A stretch of DNA of 64,000 nucleotides from assembly GCA_015485495.1 (NCBI GenBank), contig WFTL01000169.1:1-64000 (forward strand), read 5' to 3'. The position numbers and the translations under genes are program-made. This stretch comes from Planctomycetaceae bacterium. Its GTDB lineage: Bacteria > Planctomycetota > Planctomycetia > Planctomycetales > Planctomycetaceae. Position 1 is the first letter of the stretch; each line of letters starts with the position of its first letter. This document shows, one piece after another, positions 9,686 through 19,824 of the stretch. The notes below the pieces were generated by a model. The model worked only from the letters and a program-made list of their open reading frames with translations, searched no databases and was not told the DNA's origin.

Positions 9686-10714
9686 ATGTCGAAAAACCGA
9701 AACGGGGGATTCAGTGAGACAGGACGGCGGGAATTTCTTCAGATGTCCGCCGTTTCGGCGGCAGCGGTCGCCGGGCTGCACGGCGACCGCGTTTCGGCCC
9801 GACTGAATACCGGGGACACGACTTCGGAAGACCTGGTCCGACAGTTGTATGCATCGCTTTCGGAACAGCAGCGTGCAGAAGTCTGCTTCGACTGGGATCA
9901 CACGACTCCGGAACAGGGCCTGTTGAGGACGCATGTGAGCAACAACTGGCACATCACTCCGCACCGCGTCGTCAGCAGTTTTTACACGCCGGACCAGCAG
10001 GAACTGATCGAAGCGCTGTTCTGGAGTCTGTACAACCCGGAGTGGATTCCGAAGATTCGACGCCAGCTGAAAGACGATGCGGGAGGATACGGTCGCGGTC
10101 AGAGTCTGGCTCTGTTCGGAAATCCGGAATCGGGCCCCTTCGAACTGGTCATCACAGGCCGGCATCTGACAATTCGCTGCGATGGCAATTCCACGCCCCA
10201 TGTGGCCTTCGGAGGACCGGTGTTCTACGGCCATGCGGCCGGCGGGTTCCATGAAGCGCCGGATCATCCCGGAAATGTTTTCTGGTCGCAGGCCGTTCGT
10301 GCGAACGAGGTGTACAGCATGCTGGACGGGCGGCAGCGCCGGCAGGCTCTGATCACCAACTCGCCCCCGGAAGAGGATGTCCATTTCCGATCCGGAAACG
10401 GATTCCCGGGGATTCCCGTGAGCGAACTGTCGTCAGATCAGCGAGAAAAGCTGGAGAGCGTCCTGAAGCTGCTCGTGGAACCATTTCGAGCGGCAGAACG
10501 CCAGGAAGCTCTGAACTGCCTGCAGGCTCAGGGCGGTCTGGAACGCTGTGCCCTTTCTTTCTACGAGTCCGATGATGTCGGCAACGACGGAATCTGGGAC
10601 ACATGGCGGCTGGAAGGGCCATCGTTTGTCTGGCATTACCGGGGAGATCCCCATGTGCATGTGTGGGTCAACGTTGCCGACGATCCTTCCGTGAAAATCA
10701 CCACGGCCGGGTGA
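9686..10714 (+). CDS. DUF3500-family protein with Tat-type signal
   Basis: MSKNRNGGFSETGRREFLQMSAVSAAAVAGL (twin-arginine); FYTPDQQELIEALFWSLYNPEW...HLTIRCDGN...FGGPVFYGHAAG is DUF3500-like. Confidence 0.7.
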   Translation: MSKNRNGGFSETGRREFLQMSAVSAAAVAGLHGDRVSARLNTGDTTSEDLVRQLYASLSEQQRAEVCFDWDHTTPEQGLLRTHVSNNWHITPHRVVSSFYTPDQQELIEALFWSLYNPEWIPKIRRQLKDDAGGYGRGQSLALFGNPESGPFELVITGRHLTIRCDGNSTPHVAFGGPVFYGHAAGGFHEAPDHPGNVFWSQAVRANEVYSMLDGRQRRQALITNSPPEEDVHFRSGNGFPGIPVSELSSDQREKLESVLKLLVEPFRAAERQEALNCLQAQGGLERCALSFYESDDVGNDGIWDTWRLEGPSFVWHYRGDPHVHVWVNVADDPSVKITTAG

Positions 10715-10866
10715 GCGATCTGTGTGCATACCCGGAGGTTCCGGACAGTCAGATGATTTCCGGAGCAAAAGACGGATTCTGATCTTGCAGAATCAGGGAC
10801 GGTCAATACTCTTGCCGACCGGTTCACTTTCTCTCAGCCACGTGACCTCCTGGGGTGAACTTCAGC

Positions 10867-11640
10867 ATGGATGTTTTTCTCCGGCGGCAGTCCAGCGGAA
10901 AGTGTGTCGCCCCGGAAGGCACGGGACACCTGCTGCTTTCCGAACCGCTGCGGGCCCAGGGGCCGGCTGAACTGGAAAAGGAAATCGTCCAGCTCCGAAA
11001 ACGCCGCGTGCGGTTTGTCAGCGTGCGGCGGCAGCAGGTGCTGCGTCTGGGGCGGAAACATCTGTGCCACATCCTGTCTTCCACTGGAATTCAGGTGGGA
11101 GCTGTCGGGTACGCGGGCGGATTCACCGGAACCCTGGGGCCCGGCTACGACGCTTCTGTCAAAGACACGCAGCGGGCACTCGAACTGGCTGCGGAACTCG
11201 GCGCCAGATCGCTCGTCATTCTTCCCGGCAGTCGAGGCCGCCACACATGGAATCATTCCAGCCGCACCATCCGGGCCGGACTGGAACGCTGTCTGGACGA
11301 TGCGCTGCGTTATCGCATCGATATGCAGGTCGCCCTGAACACGGTTCTGGGAGGCAGTCGTGATGTGTATCGGCCCCACGACCAGCGTCCTCTGGACTGG
11401 ATCGCCGACATGGGAAGTCACCGCATCCGCGGCCTCATGGTGCTTCGAGGACCGGACTGTCTGGATCAGATGCCTGACTGCTGGCGGCGCAACCTGCTTT
11501 CCGGTGGAATTCTGCGGTTGAGTCGCCGCTGCTGCGAAATCGCGAGCCGATCGAGTATTCTTGCATCGCTTGTCCGTGCGCTCAATCAGCCGCTGCCTGC
11601 CCGGACGGAATCCCGGGAACCGGTCGCCTTCAAAGCCTGA
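10867..11640 (+). CDS. Xylose isomerase-like TIM-barrel protein (sugar phosphate isomerase/epimerase-like)
   Basis: GIQVGAVGYAGGFTGTLGPGYDASVKDTQRALELAAELGARSLVILPGSRGRHTWNHSSRTIRAGLERCLDDALRYRIDMQV: AP-endonuclease-2-like pattern. Confidence 0.6.
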   Translation: MDVFLRRQSSGKCVAPEGTGHLLLSEPLRAQGPAELEKEIVQLRKRRVRFVSVRRQQVLRLGRKHLCHILSSTGIQVGAVGYAGGFTGTLGPGYDASVKDTQRALELAAELGARSLVILPGSRGRHTWNHSSRTIRAGLERCLDDALRYRIDMQVALNTVLGGSRDVYRPHDQRPLDWIADMGSHRIRGLMVLRGPDCLDQMPDCWRRNLLSGGILRLSRRCCEIASRSSILASLVRALNQPLPARTESREPVAFKA

Positions 11641-11889
11641 ACAGCGCCGCTGAAATCTGAACAGCCCCGGGGCCGGCGTGGTTGGGAATCGTCCCGATGT
11701 CAGCGGACCGGCTGTTGTTCAGAATGGCACGAGCGGACCGAATGACGTGACGTCCCCTGCCAGGAGGCGTCCGTGTACTCGCTGCCGTGCGATCCGCTCA
11801 TTTCATCCCCGGAACACTCGACATTCCCCATTGTCTTCCGGAAAATCGGGCATCATTGGAGACGTTTTTCGAAAGCTCGACCGGGCGGC

Positions 11890-14800
11890 ATGTACCAGCG
11901 GCTGAAAATGGCGAAATGGCTGTGTGTTCTGACGGTGTGCCTGGGGACCGGTCATGGTCTGACAGCAGATGCTTCAGAACGCGACGTCGAACAGTTTTTC
12001 GAAACACAGATCCGCCCGCTGCTGGCCACCCGCTGCATGGAGTGCCATGGACCGTCCGAACAGTCCGGCGGACTGCGTGTCGATTCGAAGACCGCTCTGA
12101 TGGCCGGCGGCGATTCCGGCCCGGTCATCATTCCAGGACACCCGGATGACAGCCGTCTGATCCATGCCGTTCGGCGTTCGAACGACCTGGAAATGCCTCC
12201 GGACGCTTCTTTGTCGGAAACGGAAGTCGGGCTGCTGGAACAGTGGGTGCGTCTGGGGGCTCCCTGGCCGGAATCCTCCGCCCTGCTCCAGGACCCGCGT
12301 GCCCAGGCGGCCGAACATCACTGGGCATTTCAGCCGATCCGGTCTGTGATGCCTCCGGATCTCGACGACCCCTGGATTCAGAATCCGATCGATGCATTCA
12401 TTCTGAAGCGGCTGAAGGAACACGGACTTCGGCCGTCTCCGGCGGCAGATCACCGGACTTTGCGTCGCCGTGCCGCGCTGACGCTCACCGGCCTGCTCCC
12501 GGAAGAAACAGACCGGGACTCTTTTGAGTCCGACAGCCGGACCGAATCGCTGAATCGATACGTGGACCGGCTCCTGAGTTCCGTGGCCTATGGAGAACAC
12601 TGGGCGCGGCACTGGATGGATCTGGCACGCTATTCGGATTCCAAAGGCTATGTATACTCACGGGAAGGCCGCATGTGGGTCCACGCGTGGAGATATCGGG
12701 ACTGGCTCATCGAAGCGTTCACATCCGACATGCCGTACGATCGGTTCCTGCTGCTTCAGATGGCGGCAGACCAGGTGCCCGACCGCCGCCAGGAGGATCT
12801 GGCAGCCATGGGATTTCTCACGCTGGGGCGTCGTTTTCTGGGCGTGACACGCGACATCATCGATGATCGGATCGACACGATCACGCGGACCACAATGGGA
12901 CTCACCGTTGCCTGTGCCCGCTGCCACGATCACAAGTACGATCCCATTCCCACGACAGACTACTATGCGCTGTACGGTGTCCTGCAGAGCTGTCGGGAGC
13001 GCCGCGTTCTGCTGCCGCCAAAGACGGCCCCTTCCGAAGAATGGCTCAAAGAGCTGGAAAAACGGCAGACGGCTCTGTCCGACCGTTATCAGAAAGAACG
13101 CCGGACGGCTGCCGACCGCTGCCGGGATATGCTGGACCGCTATCTGCACGTCCAGCTCCACATGGAAACCATTCCCGTACAGGGGTTCGATCAGATTCTT
13201 CTGCCCGACGACGTGATTCCGGAAACAGCACGGCGCTGGGAGACTTTTCTTCGCCGTGCTGAACGGACGGCCAGCCCCGTCTTTCGACACTGGCACGCTC
13301 TGCTGGCTGTTCCGGAAGAGCAGCTGGCAGCCCGGGCGCCTGAGATTCTGCGGCGTCTGGCCGGTGAGGCCCCGGAGGGGGTCAATGAACGTGTTGTCCG
13401 GGCTTTTCGGGATGCTCCCGTCCCCCGCCGGCATTCCGACGTGGTGGATGTGTACGTGGCCCTGCTGGAAGGCATCCGGGACACCTGGCGGTCATCGCAG
13501 CAGTCTTCGGCAGACTCATTTCCATCGGACGCGGCCGCCGAACAGCTTCGAAACGTTTTGTATGGAGATCAGTCGCCGTGCTGCGTTCCTGATGAAGATC
13601 TGGTCCACACGGAAGCCCTGTTCACCACGAAAGTCTGTCGGGAACTGTGGGAACTGCAGAAGGCCGTTGATGAATGGATTCTCGCGTCACCCCACAAACA
13701 GCCGGTGGCACGCATTCTTGAAGATCGCGCTGTCCCGGAAGAGCCTCGGGTGTTCCGGCGGGGCAATCCGAAAACGCCGGGTCCGGAGGTTCCAAGAGCT
13801 TTTCTGACGCTGCTGACACAGGGAACCGTGCAGCCTTTCCAGCACGGAAGCGGCCGGCTGGAACTGGCGCGGCAGGTGATTTCCCGAGACAATCCGCTCA
13901 CGGCCCGTGTGCTGGTCAACCGTGTGTGGGCGTGGCATTTCGGACAGGGACTCGTCAGAACTCCCAGTGATTTCGGCGTCCGCGCCGACATCCCGTCTCA
14001 TCCGGATCTGCTCGACTGGCTGGCCGCCCGGTTCATGGAACATGGGTGGAGTCTGAAGTATCTGCACCGACTCATTCTGTCATCGGCCGCCTGGCAGCAG
14101 CAGTCATCTGCCAAAACGTCTCACGATACGCAGCAGTGGCAGACGGCCGGACAGGTGGATCCGGAAAACCGCCTGCTGTGGCGGATGATGCCCCACCGTC
14201 TGACATTCGAAGAATACCGAGACGCCGTCCTGCTGACATCCGGACAGCTCGATCGAACCGCATACGGACGGCCGGTCGATCTGCTGACCGGCAGCCGGCC
14301 CGCTCGTCGGTCTGTGTATGGTTTCATCGATCGCCGATTCTTTCCGGGTGTTCTGCGCGTGTTCGATGTCGCCAACCCGGATATGCATGTGGCTCAGCGC
14401 CGTCAGACCACGGTTCCTCAGCAGGCACTGTTTTTCATGAATCACCCGTTCGTGCTGCAGTGTGCTCGTGAGCTGTCCGCGACCTCAGCATCGCCTGAAG
14501 GACCACAGACGCAGCCGACGGCTGCAGATGATCGTCAGCGGGTGGTTCGGCTTTTTCAGCAGGTTCTGCAGCGTGAGCCGACGGAAGCGGAAATCCAGGA
14601 GTCCCTGGCTTTCGTGGACACCGCGCGGCGTGCGAAACGTCCTGCAGTCCGTCCCCAGGTGCTCTGCTGGTCCTATCTGTACGGACAGTACGATGAAGCC
14701 GAGCAGCGGGTTGGCCATGCAGTTCCCCTGCCGCACTTCACGGGAAGTGCCTGGCAGGGAGGACACGACTGGCCGGACAGTCGTCTGGGCTGGGTCCGGC

Positions 14801-15246
14801 TGACGGCGCAGGGGGGCCATCCCGGAAACGACCTGAAGCATGCCTGCATTCGGCGCTGGACGGCTCCGGCCGACATGACAGTCGACGTGCGGTCTGCGGT
14901 GCATCATGACGCACAGCCTGGCGACGGCATCCGGGCATTCATCGTTCACAGCACCGGCGGGTGTCTGGCGTCTGCCGCCGTGCATTCACGGCAGGTGGCG
15001 CTGGATGTCAGTCAGGTGGATGTCCGGACCGGCGACACTCTGGACTTCATCGTGGATATCGGAGACGGTCTCGGACATGACCAGTTCCGGTGGCACATCA
15101 CGCTGAGCGACGTCGCTGAGTCGACTTCGGACGAAACGTGGGATTCAGAAAACGATTTCCATGGCCCGGTCGAACAGCCGCTGACACCGTGGGAACAACT
15201 GACTCACGTTCTGCTGTGCAGCAATGAGTTTCAGTTCGTCGACTGA
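11890..15246 (+). CDS. PSCyt1/DUF1549/DUF1553 planctomycete cytochrome-type protein
   Basis: N-terminal LLATRCMECHGPSEQSGGLRVDSK (CxxCH); DUF1549 HWARHWMDLARYSDSKGY and CARCHDHKYDPI; DUF1553 FGVRADIPSHPDLLDWLAARFMEHGWSLKYLHRLIL; terminal LLCSNEFQFVD. Confidence 0.9.
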   Translation: MYQRLKMAKWLCVLTVCLGTGHGLTADASERDVEQFFETQIRPLLATRCMECHGPSEQSGGLRVDSKTALMAGGDSGPVIIPGHPDDSRLIHAVRRSNDLEMPPDASLSETEVGLLEQWVRLGAPWPESSALLQDPRAQAAEHHWAFQPIRSVMPPDLDDPWIQNPIDAFILKRLKEHGLRPSPAADHRTLRRRAALTLTGLLPEETDRDSFESDSRTESLNRYVDRLLSSVAYGEHWARHWMDLARYSDSKGYVYSREGRMWVHAWRYRDWLIEAFTSDMPYDRFLLLQMAADQVPDRRQEDLAAMGFLTLGRRFLGVTRDIIDDRIDTITRTTMGLTVACARCHDHKYDPIPTTDYYALYGVLQSCRERRVLLPPKTAPSEEWLKELEKRQTALSDRYQKERRTAADRCRDMLDRYLHVQLHMETIPVQGFDQILLPDDVIPETARRWETFLRRAERTASPVFRHWHALLAVPEEQLAARAPEILRRLAGEAPEGVNERVVRAFRDAPVPRRHSDVVDVYVALLEGIRDTWRSSQQSSADSFPSDAAAEQLRNVLYGDQSPCCVPDEDLVHTEALFTTKVCRELWELQKAVDEWILASPHKQPVARILEDRAVPEEPRVFRRGNPKTPGPEVPRAFLTLLTQGTVQPFQHGSGRLELARQVISRDNPLTARVLVNRVWAWHFGQGLVRTPSDFGVRADIPSHPDLLDWLAARFMEHGWSLKYLHRLILSSAAWQQQSSAKTSHDTQQWQTAGQVDPENRLLWRMMPHRLTFEEYRDAVLLTSGQLDRTAYGRPVDLLTGSRPARRSVYGFIDRRFFPGVLRVFDVANPDMHVAQRRQTTVPQQALFFMNHPFVLQCARELSATSASPEGPQTQPTAADDRQRVVRLFQQVLQREPTEAEIQESLAFVDTARRAKRPAVRPQVLCWSYLYGQYDEAEQRVGHAVPLPHFTGSAWQGGHDWPDSRLGWVRLTAQGGHPGNDLKHACIRRWTAPADMTVDVRSAVHHDAQPGDGIRAFIVHSTGGCLASAAVHSRQVALDVSQVDVRTGDTLDFIVDIGDGLGHDQFRWHITLSDVAESTSDETWDSENDFHGPVEQPLTPWEQLTHVLLCSNEFQFVD

Positions 15247-15308
15247 CACGGAAAGATTCCGGACGTCTTCGGTTCACCGGTTCGCTCCTTCACCGTGCTG
15301 CCACCTGT

Positions 15309-16076
15309 TCACCAGGCCGATACGGTGCCGTGTTTCGTACAGATGGACGGCTGTTGCACCGTGCGTCGGAATCCGGAAAACCGCGTCTCCTCCGGTGTCG
15401 GCCGGCGAAGAAGCTGTCGATGCGGGCGGGCGGGCGTCCGTTCCCGGAACGACCAGGAATCCAGATAAGCGGTGAATGCCGCAACGCGGCAGCGTCGCAT
15501 CATGTGGATGGGATCCGCCCCGTACCAGGCCGGATCCGACGCGACCAGATCGATTCCGGAAATCTTCTGCAGCCGTTCGTCCAGATCCTGCACCGCAGCC
15601 AGCAGGGCGGACAGACTCAGGCGGCAGGTCGGAAAAAGAAGCGAACGCAGCAGGCGATAGCGGAACGGCGACAGCTTCTGCAGAGATTGCGCCGGAGGGC
15701 GGACCACACTGATGGAACAGCCGGAATGGCGCTGCAGGCGGGCGGCGATGTCGGCAACGGCCAGCGCCACAGCGTGGGGGCTTTGTCCATAGGCCAGGTC
15801 GTTGCCGATGTCAGAAATGAGAGCGGCCTGCGGGGGAGGATCATCGGGGAGACGCTTCCACAGTCCGCAGTCTCGGATGGCGGGAAGGACACGCACACCA
15901 AACCGGCTGGAAGCCAGATACGCCCGCCCCATGCCGTGGGCCGTCAGCACATGCACCGGCTGCGGCAGACGTCGAAAGACGCATCGCATGAGACACGGCC
16001 AGCCCAGGGCCATGTTGCTGGCGCCCAGCAGCACGACGGTCGAACCGGTCCGGGAGGAACTGTGCGCCACAGACAA
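15309..16076 (-). CDS. SGNH/GDSL hydrolase-like protein
   Basis: MSVAHSSSRTGSTVVLLGASNMALGWPCLMR...AALISDIGNDLAYGQSP...DPAWYGADPIHMMRRC: GxSN, GNDL and DxxH-like blocks. Confidence 0.5.
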   Translation of the reverse strand: MSVAHSSSRTGSTVVLLGASNMALGWPCLMRCVFRRLPQPVHVLTAHGMGRAYLASSRFGVRVLPAIRDCGLWKRLPDDPPPQAALISDIGNDLAYGQSPHAVALAVADIAARLQRHSGCSISVVRPPAQSLQKLSPFRYRLLRSLLFPTCRLSLSALLAAVQDLDERLQKISGIDLVASDPAWYGADPIHMMRRCRVAAFTAYLDSWSFRERTPARPHRQLLRRPTPEETRFSGFRRTVQQPSICTKHGTVSAW

Positions 16077-16094
16077 GGTGGAAACCCTGTTCGC

Positions 16095-16805
16095 TCAGGA
16101 AACGAAACCGGCCTCACGCGTCGACCGGCGCGTGCGGCCGGACAACGGCCGCCGGTAGACGTAGGTCGTGTATTCGTAAAGGCCATAGTCGTTCCGCACG
16201 ACGAAGTGGCGGCTGAGCTGCCGGCAGACGAACCAGGCCAATTCGTCCAGCGGCAGATGGAACAGGTCGTCACGCTCCCAGTCCACCTGTTTGCTCATCA
16301 CATTGAACGCGATTCCCTGAGTGCAGCGGGAAAACAGCAGTTCGGTCACCTGCCGGACGAAGCAGAACATGTCCTCAAACGACATCCGGCAGCGGGAGGT
16401 GAAAACCCCATTGATGACCGCATAATCGAATGACGGAAGTTCATCCGGTGTCCGCAGAACATCCAGACAGCGAAAATCGGTCTGTGGAAACTTGCTGTGG
16501 CACTGACGAATGAACCGTTCGGACAGATCAATGCCGCAGTAGTCGATGTGAGAAAGGCGTGTTTCCTGCATGTACTCATACAGATGTCCGGCGCCGCATC
16601 CGAAATCCAGCAGCCGTACCGGATCGGACGCGGGTTCTCGAATCACGTCCAGCATGACCTGATAGCGTGTGCGGGCGTCGTCCAGGTTCGGCCAGCCCAT
16701 GCCCAGCGGCGAATCCCCCAGACGATCGAAGTAGGATTCCGTACAGTCCGTAATCTGCCGGTAGTCGGGAAGAAAAGACACCATGAAAACATCTCCGCAG
16801 GACAC
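16095..16805 (-). CDS. Class I SAM-dependent methyltransferase
   Basis: ASDPVRLLDFGCGAGHLYEYMQETRLSHIDYCGIDLSERFIRQCHSKFPQTDFRCLDVL: SAM-binding motif I (LDFGCGAG). Confidence 0.8.
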   Translation of the reverse strand: MSCGDVFMVSFLPDYRQITDCTESYFDRLGDSPLGMGWPNLDDARTRYQVMLDVIREPASDPVRLLDFGCGAGHLYEYMQETRLSHIDYCGIDLSERFIRQCHSKFPQTDFRCLDVLRTPDELPSFDYAVINGVFTSRCRMSFEDMFCFVRQVTELLFSRCTQGIAFNVMSKQVDWERDDLFHLPLDELAWFVCRQLSRHFVVRNDYGLYEYTTYVYRRPLSGRTRRSTREAGFVS

Positions 16806-16835
16806 TGCCAGGGACGGACCATCTGCGACGGTCTG

Positions 16836-17561
16836 TCAGGACACCACGAAGTAGGATTCATCCGCACTCCACAGGCTGCGGCGCAGAGCCACCGAAGAGA
16901 GCCCCAGAGCATCCCGGACGGCTGTGGTTTCTCCTGGAAACGAAGCATGATTCAGTTCGTCGAACCCGATGACCGAACCCTGGGTGACACGGTCCTTCAG
17001 CAGCCGCAGGCATTCCAGAGTCGGCTGGTACAGATCCATATCGAAATAGGCCAGTGCGACGATCGTTTCCGGGTGTTTTTCGAGATAGCGGGCGAATTCC
17101 ACTTCGGCCCGCCCACTGATGATTTCGAACTTGCGCACTTCGGGCAGAGGCGACTGGGTCTCGCGAAGTTCCATCAGTCGGTTCAGTTCCGAGGCATAGT
17201 CGTCTGTCACGGAATAGGCTCCGGGGACGGCGGCCGGAGCGGTCCCGTCGTTCCTGCTGACGTCCGGGAATCCGGAAAACGTGTCGAATCCCACGATTTT
17301 GCGGCGGTGATGGTAGGGCTCCAGAATCGAGCGGAGCGACTGCATCAAGGCCAGCGTCTGTCCCCACCGGCAGCCGAACTCCACAATGATGCCAGGCACC
17401 TGAAGAATCTGCTGGTACAGGTCTGCGAAGAACAGACAGCGTTTCAGATCCATCGGCAGCATGTACAGGCCGAGGTTTCGGATCAGTTCGTGAGGCGGGA
17501 GGGGGGAATTCAGCAGCGCCTCACAGATGCGGCTGCGTGCCTGAACGATGTCCTCGGGCAT
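16836..17561 (-). CDS. TylF/MycF-like O-methyltransferase
   Basis: IIVEFGCRWGQTLALMQSLRSILEPYHHRRKIVGFDTFSGFPDVS...LAYFDMDLYQPTLECLRLLKDRVTQGSVIGFDELNHASFPGET. Start may lie further upstream. Confidence 0.7.
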   Translation of the reverse strand: MPEDIVQARSRICEALLNSPLPPHELIRNLGLYMLPMDLKRCLFFADLYQQILQVPGIIVEFGCRWGQTLALMQSLRSILEPYHHRRKIVGFDTFSGFPDVSRNDGTAPAAVPGAYSVTDDYASELNRLMELRETQSPLPEVRKFEIISGRAEVEFARYLEKHPETIVALAYFDMDLYQPTLECLRLLKDRVTQGSVIGFDELNHASFPGETTAVRDALGLSSVALRRSLWSADESYFVVS

Positions 17562-17685
17562 TACGGACGGATCGGTCCGCGGGACAGTTCGCGTTTCTTC
17601 GGATGAAGTTCGAATCACCGGAAATCCTTTCCCATGTTCGGCATGGCGAAACGCTGACCATCTGCGCTGGACAGCGGGCCGGCAG

Positions 17686-18513
17686 TCAGGCGGCCTGACG
17701 GGAGTAACCGAACCAGTCGAAAAAGTCGGAGCAGTATTCTTCCACCTGACGTGCTTCATCGGCGGTGAGAACGGTGGTGTAGCGTCCGACGCGTGAATCG
17801 GAGACGGTTTCGCCATAGACATCCGTCGTCCAGGGCCGGAAAACGGGACTGGACGACACGACGTCTGGATCGACCAGTCCTGCGTCCGGGCGGGCATTCG
17901 GGTCCACTTCATCGAAGGAAATGCCCGTGAATCCGGTCACGTGATCGAGAGCCTGCCGGGGATCGCGAACAACGTTTTCATAGTGCACCACGGCCAGACG
18001 ATCGCGAAACCGGGCATCTTCCACTTCGAATGCCGGTCGGTAGAAGGCCACAAAATGCTCACACAGTTCGCGAATATCGCGTCGGGTGAACAGGGATGAC
18101 TGGCCGAGTTCCTTCTGGCGGCGGCCCACTTCGATCATCGATGCGATGACATCCCGCGGGTCGCGCATCATGAGCAGAAACCAGACATCGGGAACCAGAT
18201 CGAACAGGTGGGGCCAGAGCATCGTCAGATGGGGCTCCTTGAGAACGAGATGACGGCACTGGTGACGCAGTGCCGTCTGTTCCAGAAAGGCGGTGACCAC
18301 CCCGGCCTGAAAATCCCGCAGTCCCTGAATCGTTCCGAAATAGGCCTGATGACTGGTGGCGAACCCGGACAAAGCGCTGGCATAACAGGATACCTGCATT
18401 CGCAGAAAGGTCGCTTCGTAGAGATAAGCATTGGCATCCGGATGCTGGCACAGAAGTCTTTGCATCATTGAAGTGCCGCTGCGCTGGCTGCCGCCGATGA
18501 GAATGATGGCCAC
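17686..18513 (-). CDS. Sulfotransferase-family protein
   Basis: GTG start; VAIILIGGSQRSGTSMMQRLLCQHPDANAYLYEATF (PAPS 5'-phosphosulfate-binding loop), LVLKEPHLTMLWPHLFDLVPDVWFLLMMRDPRDVIASMIEVG. Confidence 0.85.
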   Translation of the reverse strand: MAIILIGGSQRSGTSMMQRLLCQHPDANAYLYEATFLRMQVSCYASALSGFATSHQAYFGTIQGLRDFQAGVVTAFLEQTALRHQCRHLVLKEPHLTMLWPHLFDLVPDVWFLLMMRDPRDVIASMIEVGRRQKELGQSSLFTRRDIRELCEHFVAFYRPAFEVEDARFRDRLAVVHYENVVRDPRQALDHVTGFTGISFDEVDPNARPDAGLVDPDVVSSSPVFRPWTTDVYGETVSDSRVGRYTTVLTADEARQVEEYCSDFFDWFGYSRQAA

Positions 18514-18561
18514 AGAGATTGTCCTTCCTGAGGGAGTGGAACGATGCAGCACGCCGGTCGT

Positions 18562-19824
18562 TCAGCCTGCCAGGGGCAGGGACGCCGGGGACACTGCGGG
18601 ATCGTGCGGGTGATGAGATGTCGGCCAGCCGGACCGCAGACGTGCCCCGACATCGGACGCGGCTGTCTGCAGAAAGTGCATCAGTTCGCAGATGCGGTCG
18701 ACGTCCTCTGTTGAAACGGACACGCCGGCAGGAAGCTGCAGCACGCTCTGCAGAATGCGTTCCGTGTGCGGCAGCGGAACCGGCGTGTGACGCTGGTGGT
18801 GACAGTAGGGCGGACTGTGGTGACAGCCTGGCACGAAGTAGCACCGCGCGAAAATTCCTTCAGCCCGCAGCACCAGAAGCAGTTCGTCCCGGGTCAGACC
18901 GAAGGAGTCGGAATCTATCACAGCAGTCAGATACTGCCCGTTGCCGCCGTTGTCCGCATCGGCAGCGACGACCTGAATCCCGGGGCAGCCTTTCAGGCGA
19001 CGGAGGTAGTGCCGGCGAATGCGCCGCTGATGTTCCATCCGATGGGCTGCGGATTCCAGCGAAACCAGCCCGGCGGCGGCCGCCACTTCACTCATCTTGC
19101 CATTGATTCCAGGACCGTCGACCGACGTCAGTCCGGTGATTCCGAAGTTCCGCATCAGCCGCATCTGGTCCGCGAGTTCTGCATTCGGCGTGACGACAGC
19201 GCCCCCTTCGAAACTGTGAACAAATTTCGTGGCGTGAAAACTGAAAACAGAGGCGTCGCCGAATGCGGCCACAGACCGTCCACCAAAGCGGCAGCCGAAG
19301 GCATGGCATGCATCGAACAGCAGCTTCAGTCCGTACTCATCGGCCAGGTTTCGCAGACTGTCCGGACGGCCGGCATTCCCCCACAGATGGACGCCCAGAA
19401 TCGCGGATGTCCGGGGCGTGATGCACAAAGAGACGGATTCGGGATCGAGGGTGTGGGTCCGGGGATCGACATCCGCGAACACGGGTGTCAGGCCGATCCA
19501 GTCCAGAGCGTGGGGCGTGGCGATGAATGTCAGCGACGGAACAATCACCTCACCGGTCAGGCCACAGGCCCGGGCCATGATCTGCAGAGCCATGGTTCCG
19601 CTGCTCACGGCCACGCAGTGGAGTCCGTCGGTGTGTCGACGGATTTCCGTTTCGAATTCGCGGACAACCGGACCGTTGTTCGTCAGCCAGCCGCTTTCGA
19701 GCACCTGGCCGATTCGCTGCAGAATTCGATCGCGGCCGGTCAGATCGGGCTTTCCCACAACCAGCGGCTGCGGATACAGAGGCGATCCTCCGAAAATGGC
19801 GAGTCGTCCGGTGTGAACGGTCAC
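18562..19824 (-). CDS. DegT/DnrJ/EryC1/StrS-family PLP aminotransferase (copy 1)
   Basis: GTG start overlapping the preceding stop; VSSGTMALQIMARACGLTGEVIVPSLTFIATPHALDWIGLTPVFADVDP...FSFHATKFVHSFEGGAVVT with PLP lysine. Confidence 0.88.
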   Translation of the reverse strand: MTVHTGRLAIFGGSPLYPQPLVVGKPDLTGRDRILQRIGQVLESGWLTNNGPVVREFETEIRRHTDGLHCVAVSSGTMALQIMARACGLTGEVIVPSLTFIATPHALDWIGLTPVFADVDPRTHTLDPESVSLCITPRTSAILGVHLWGNAGRPDSLRNLADEYGLKLLFDACHAFGCRFGGRSVAAFGDASVFSFHATKFVHSFEGGAVVTPNAELADQMRLMRNFGITGLTSVDGPGINGKMSEVAAAAGLVSLESAAHRMEHQRRIRRHYLRRLKGCPGIQVVAADADNGGNGQYLTAVIDSDSFGLTRDELLLVLRAEGIFARCYFVPGCHHSPPYCHHQRHTPVPLPHTERILQSVLQLPAGVSVSTEDVDRICELMHFLQTAASDVGARLRSGWPTSHHPHDPAVSPASLPLAG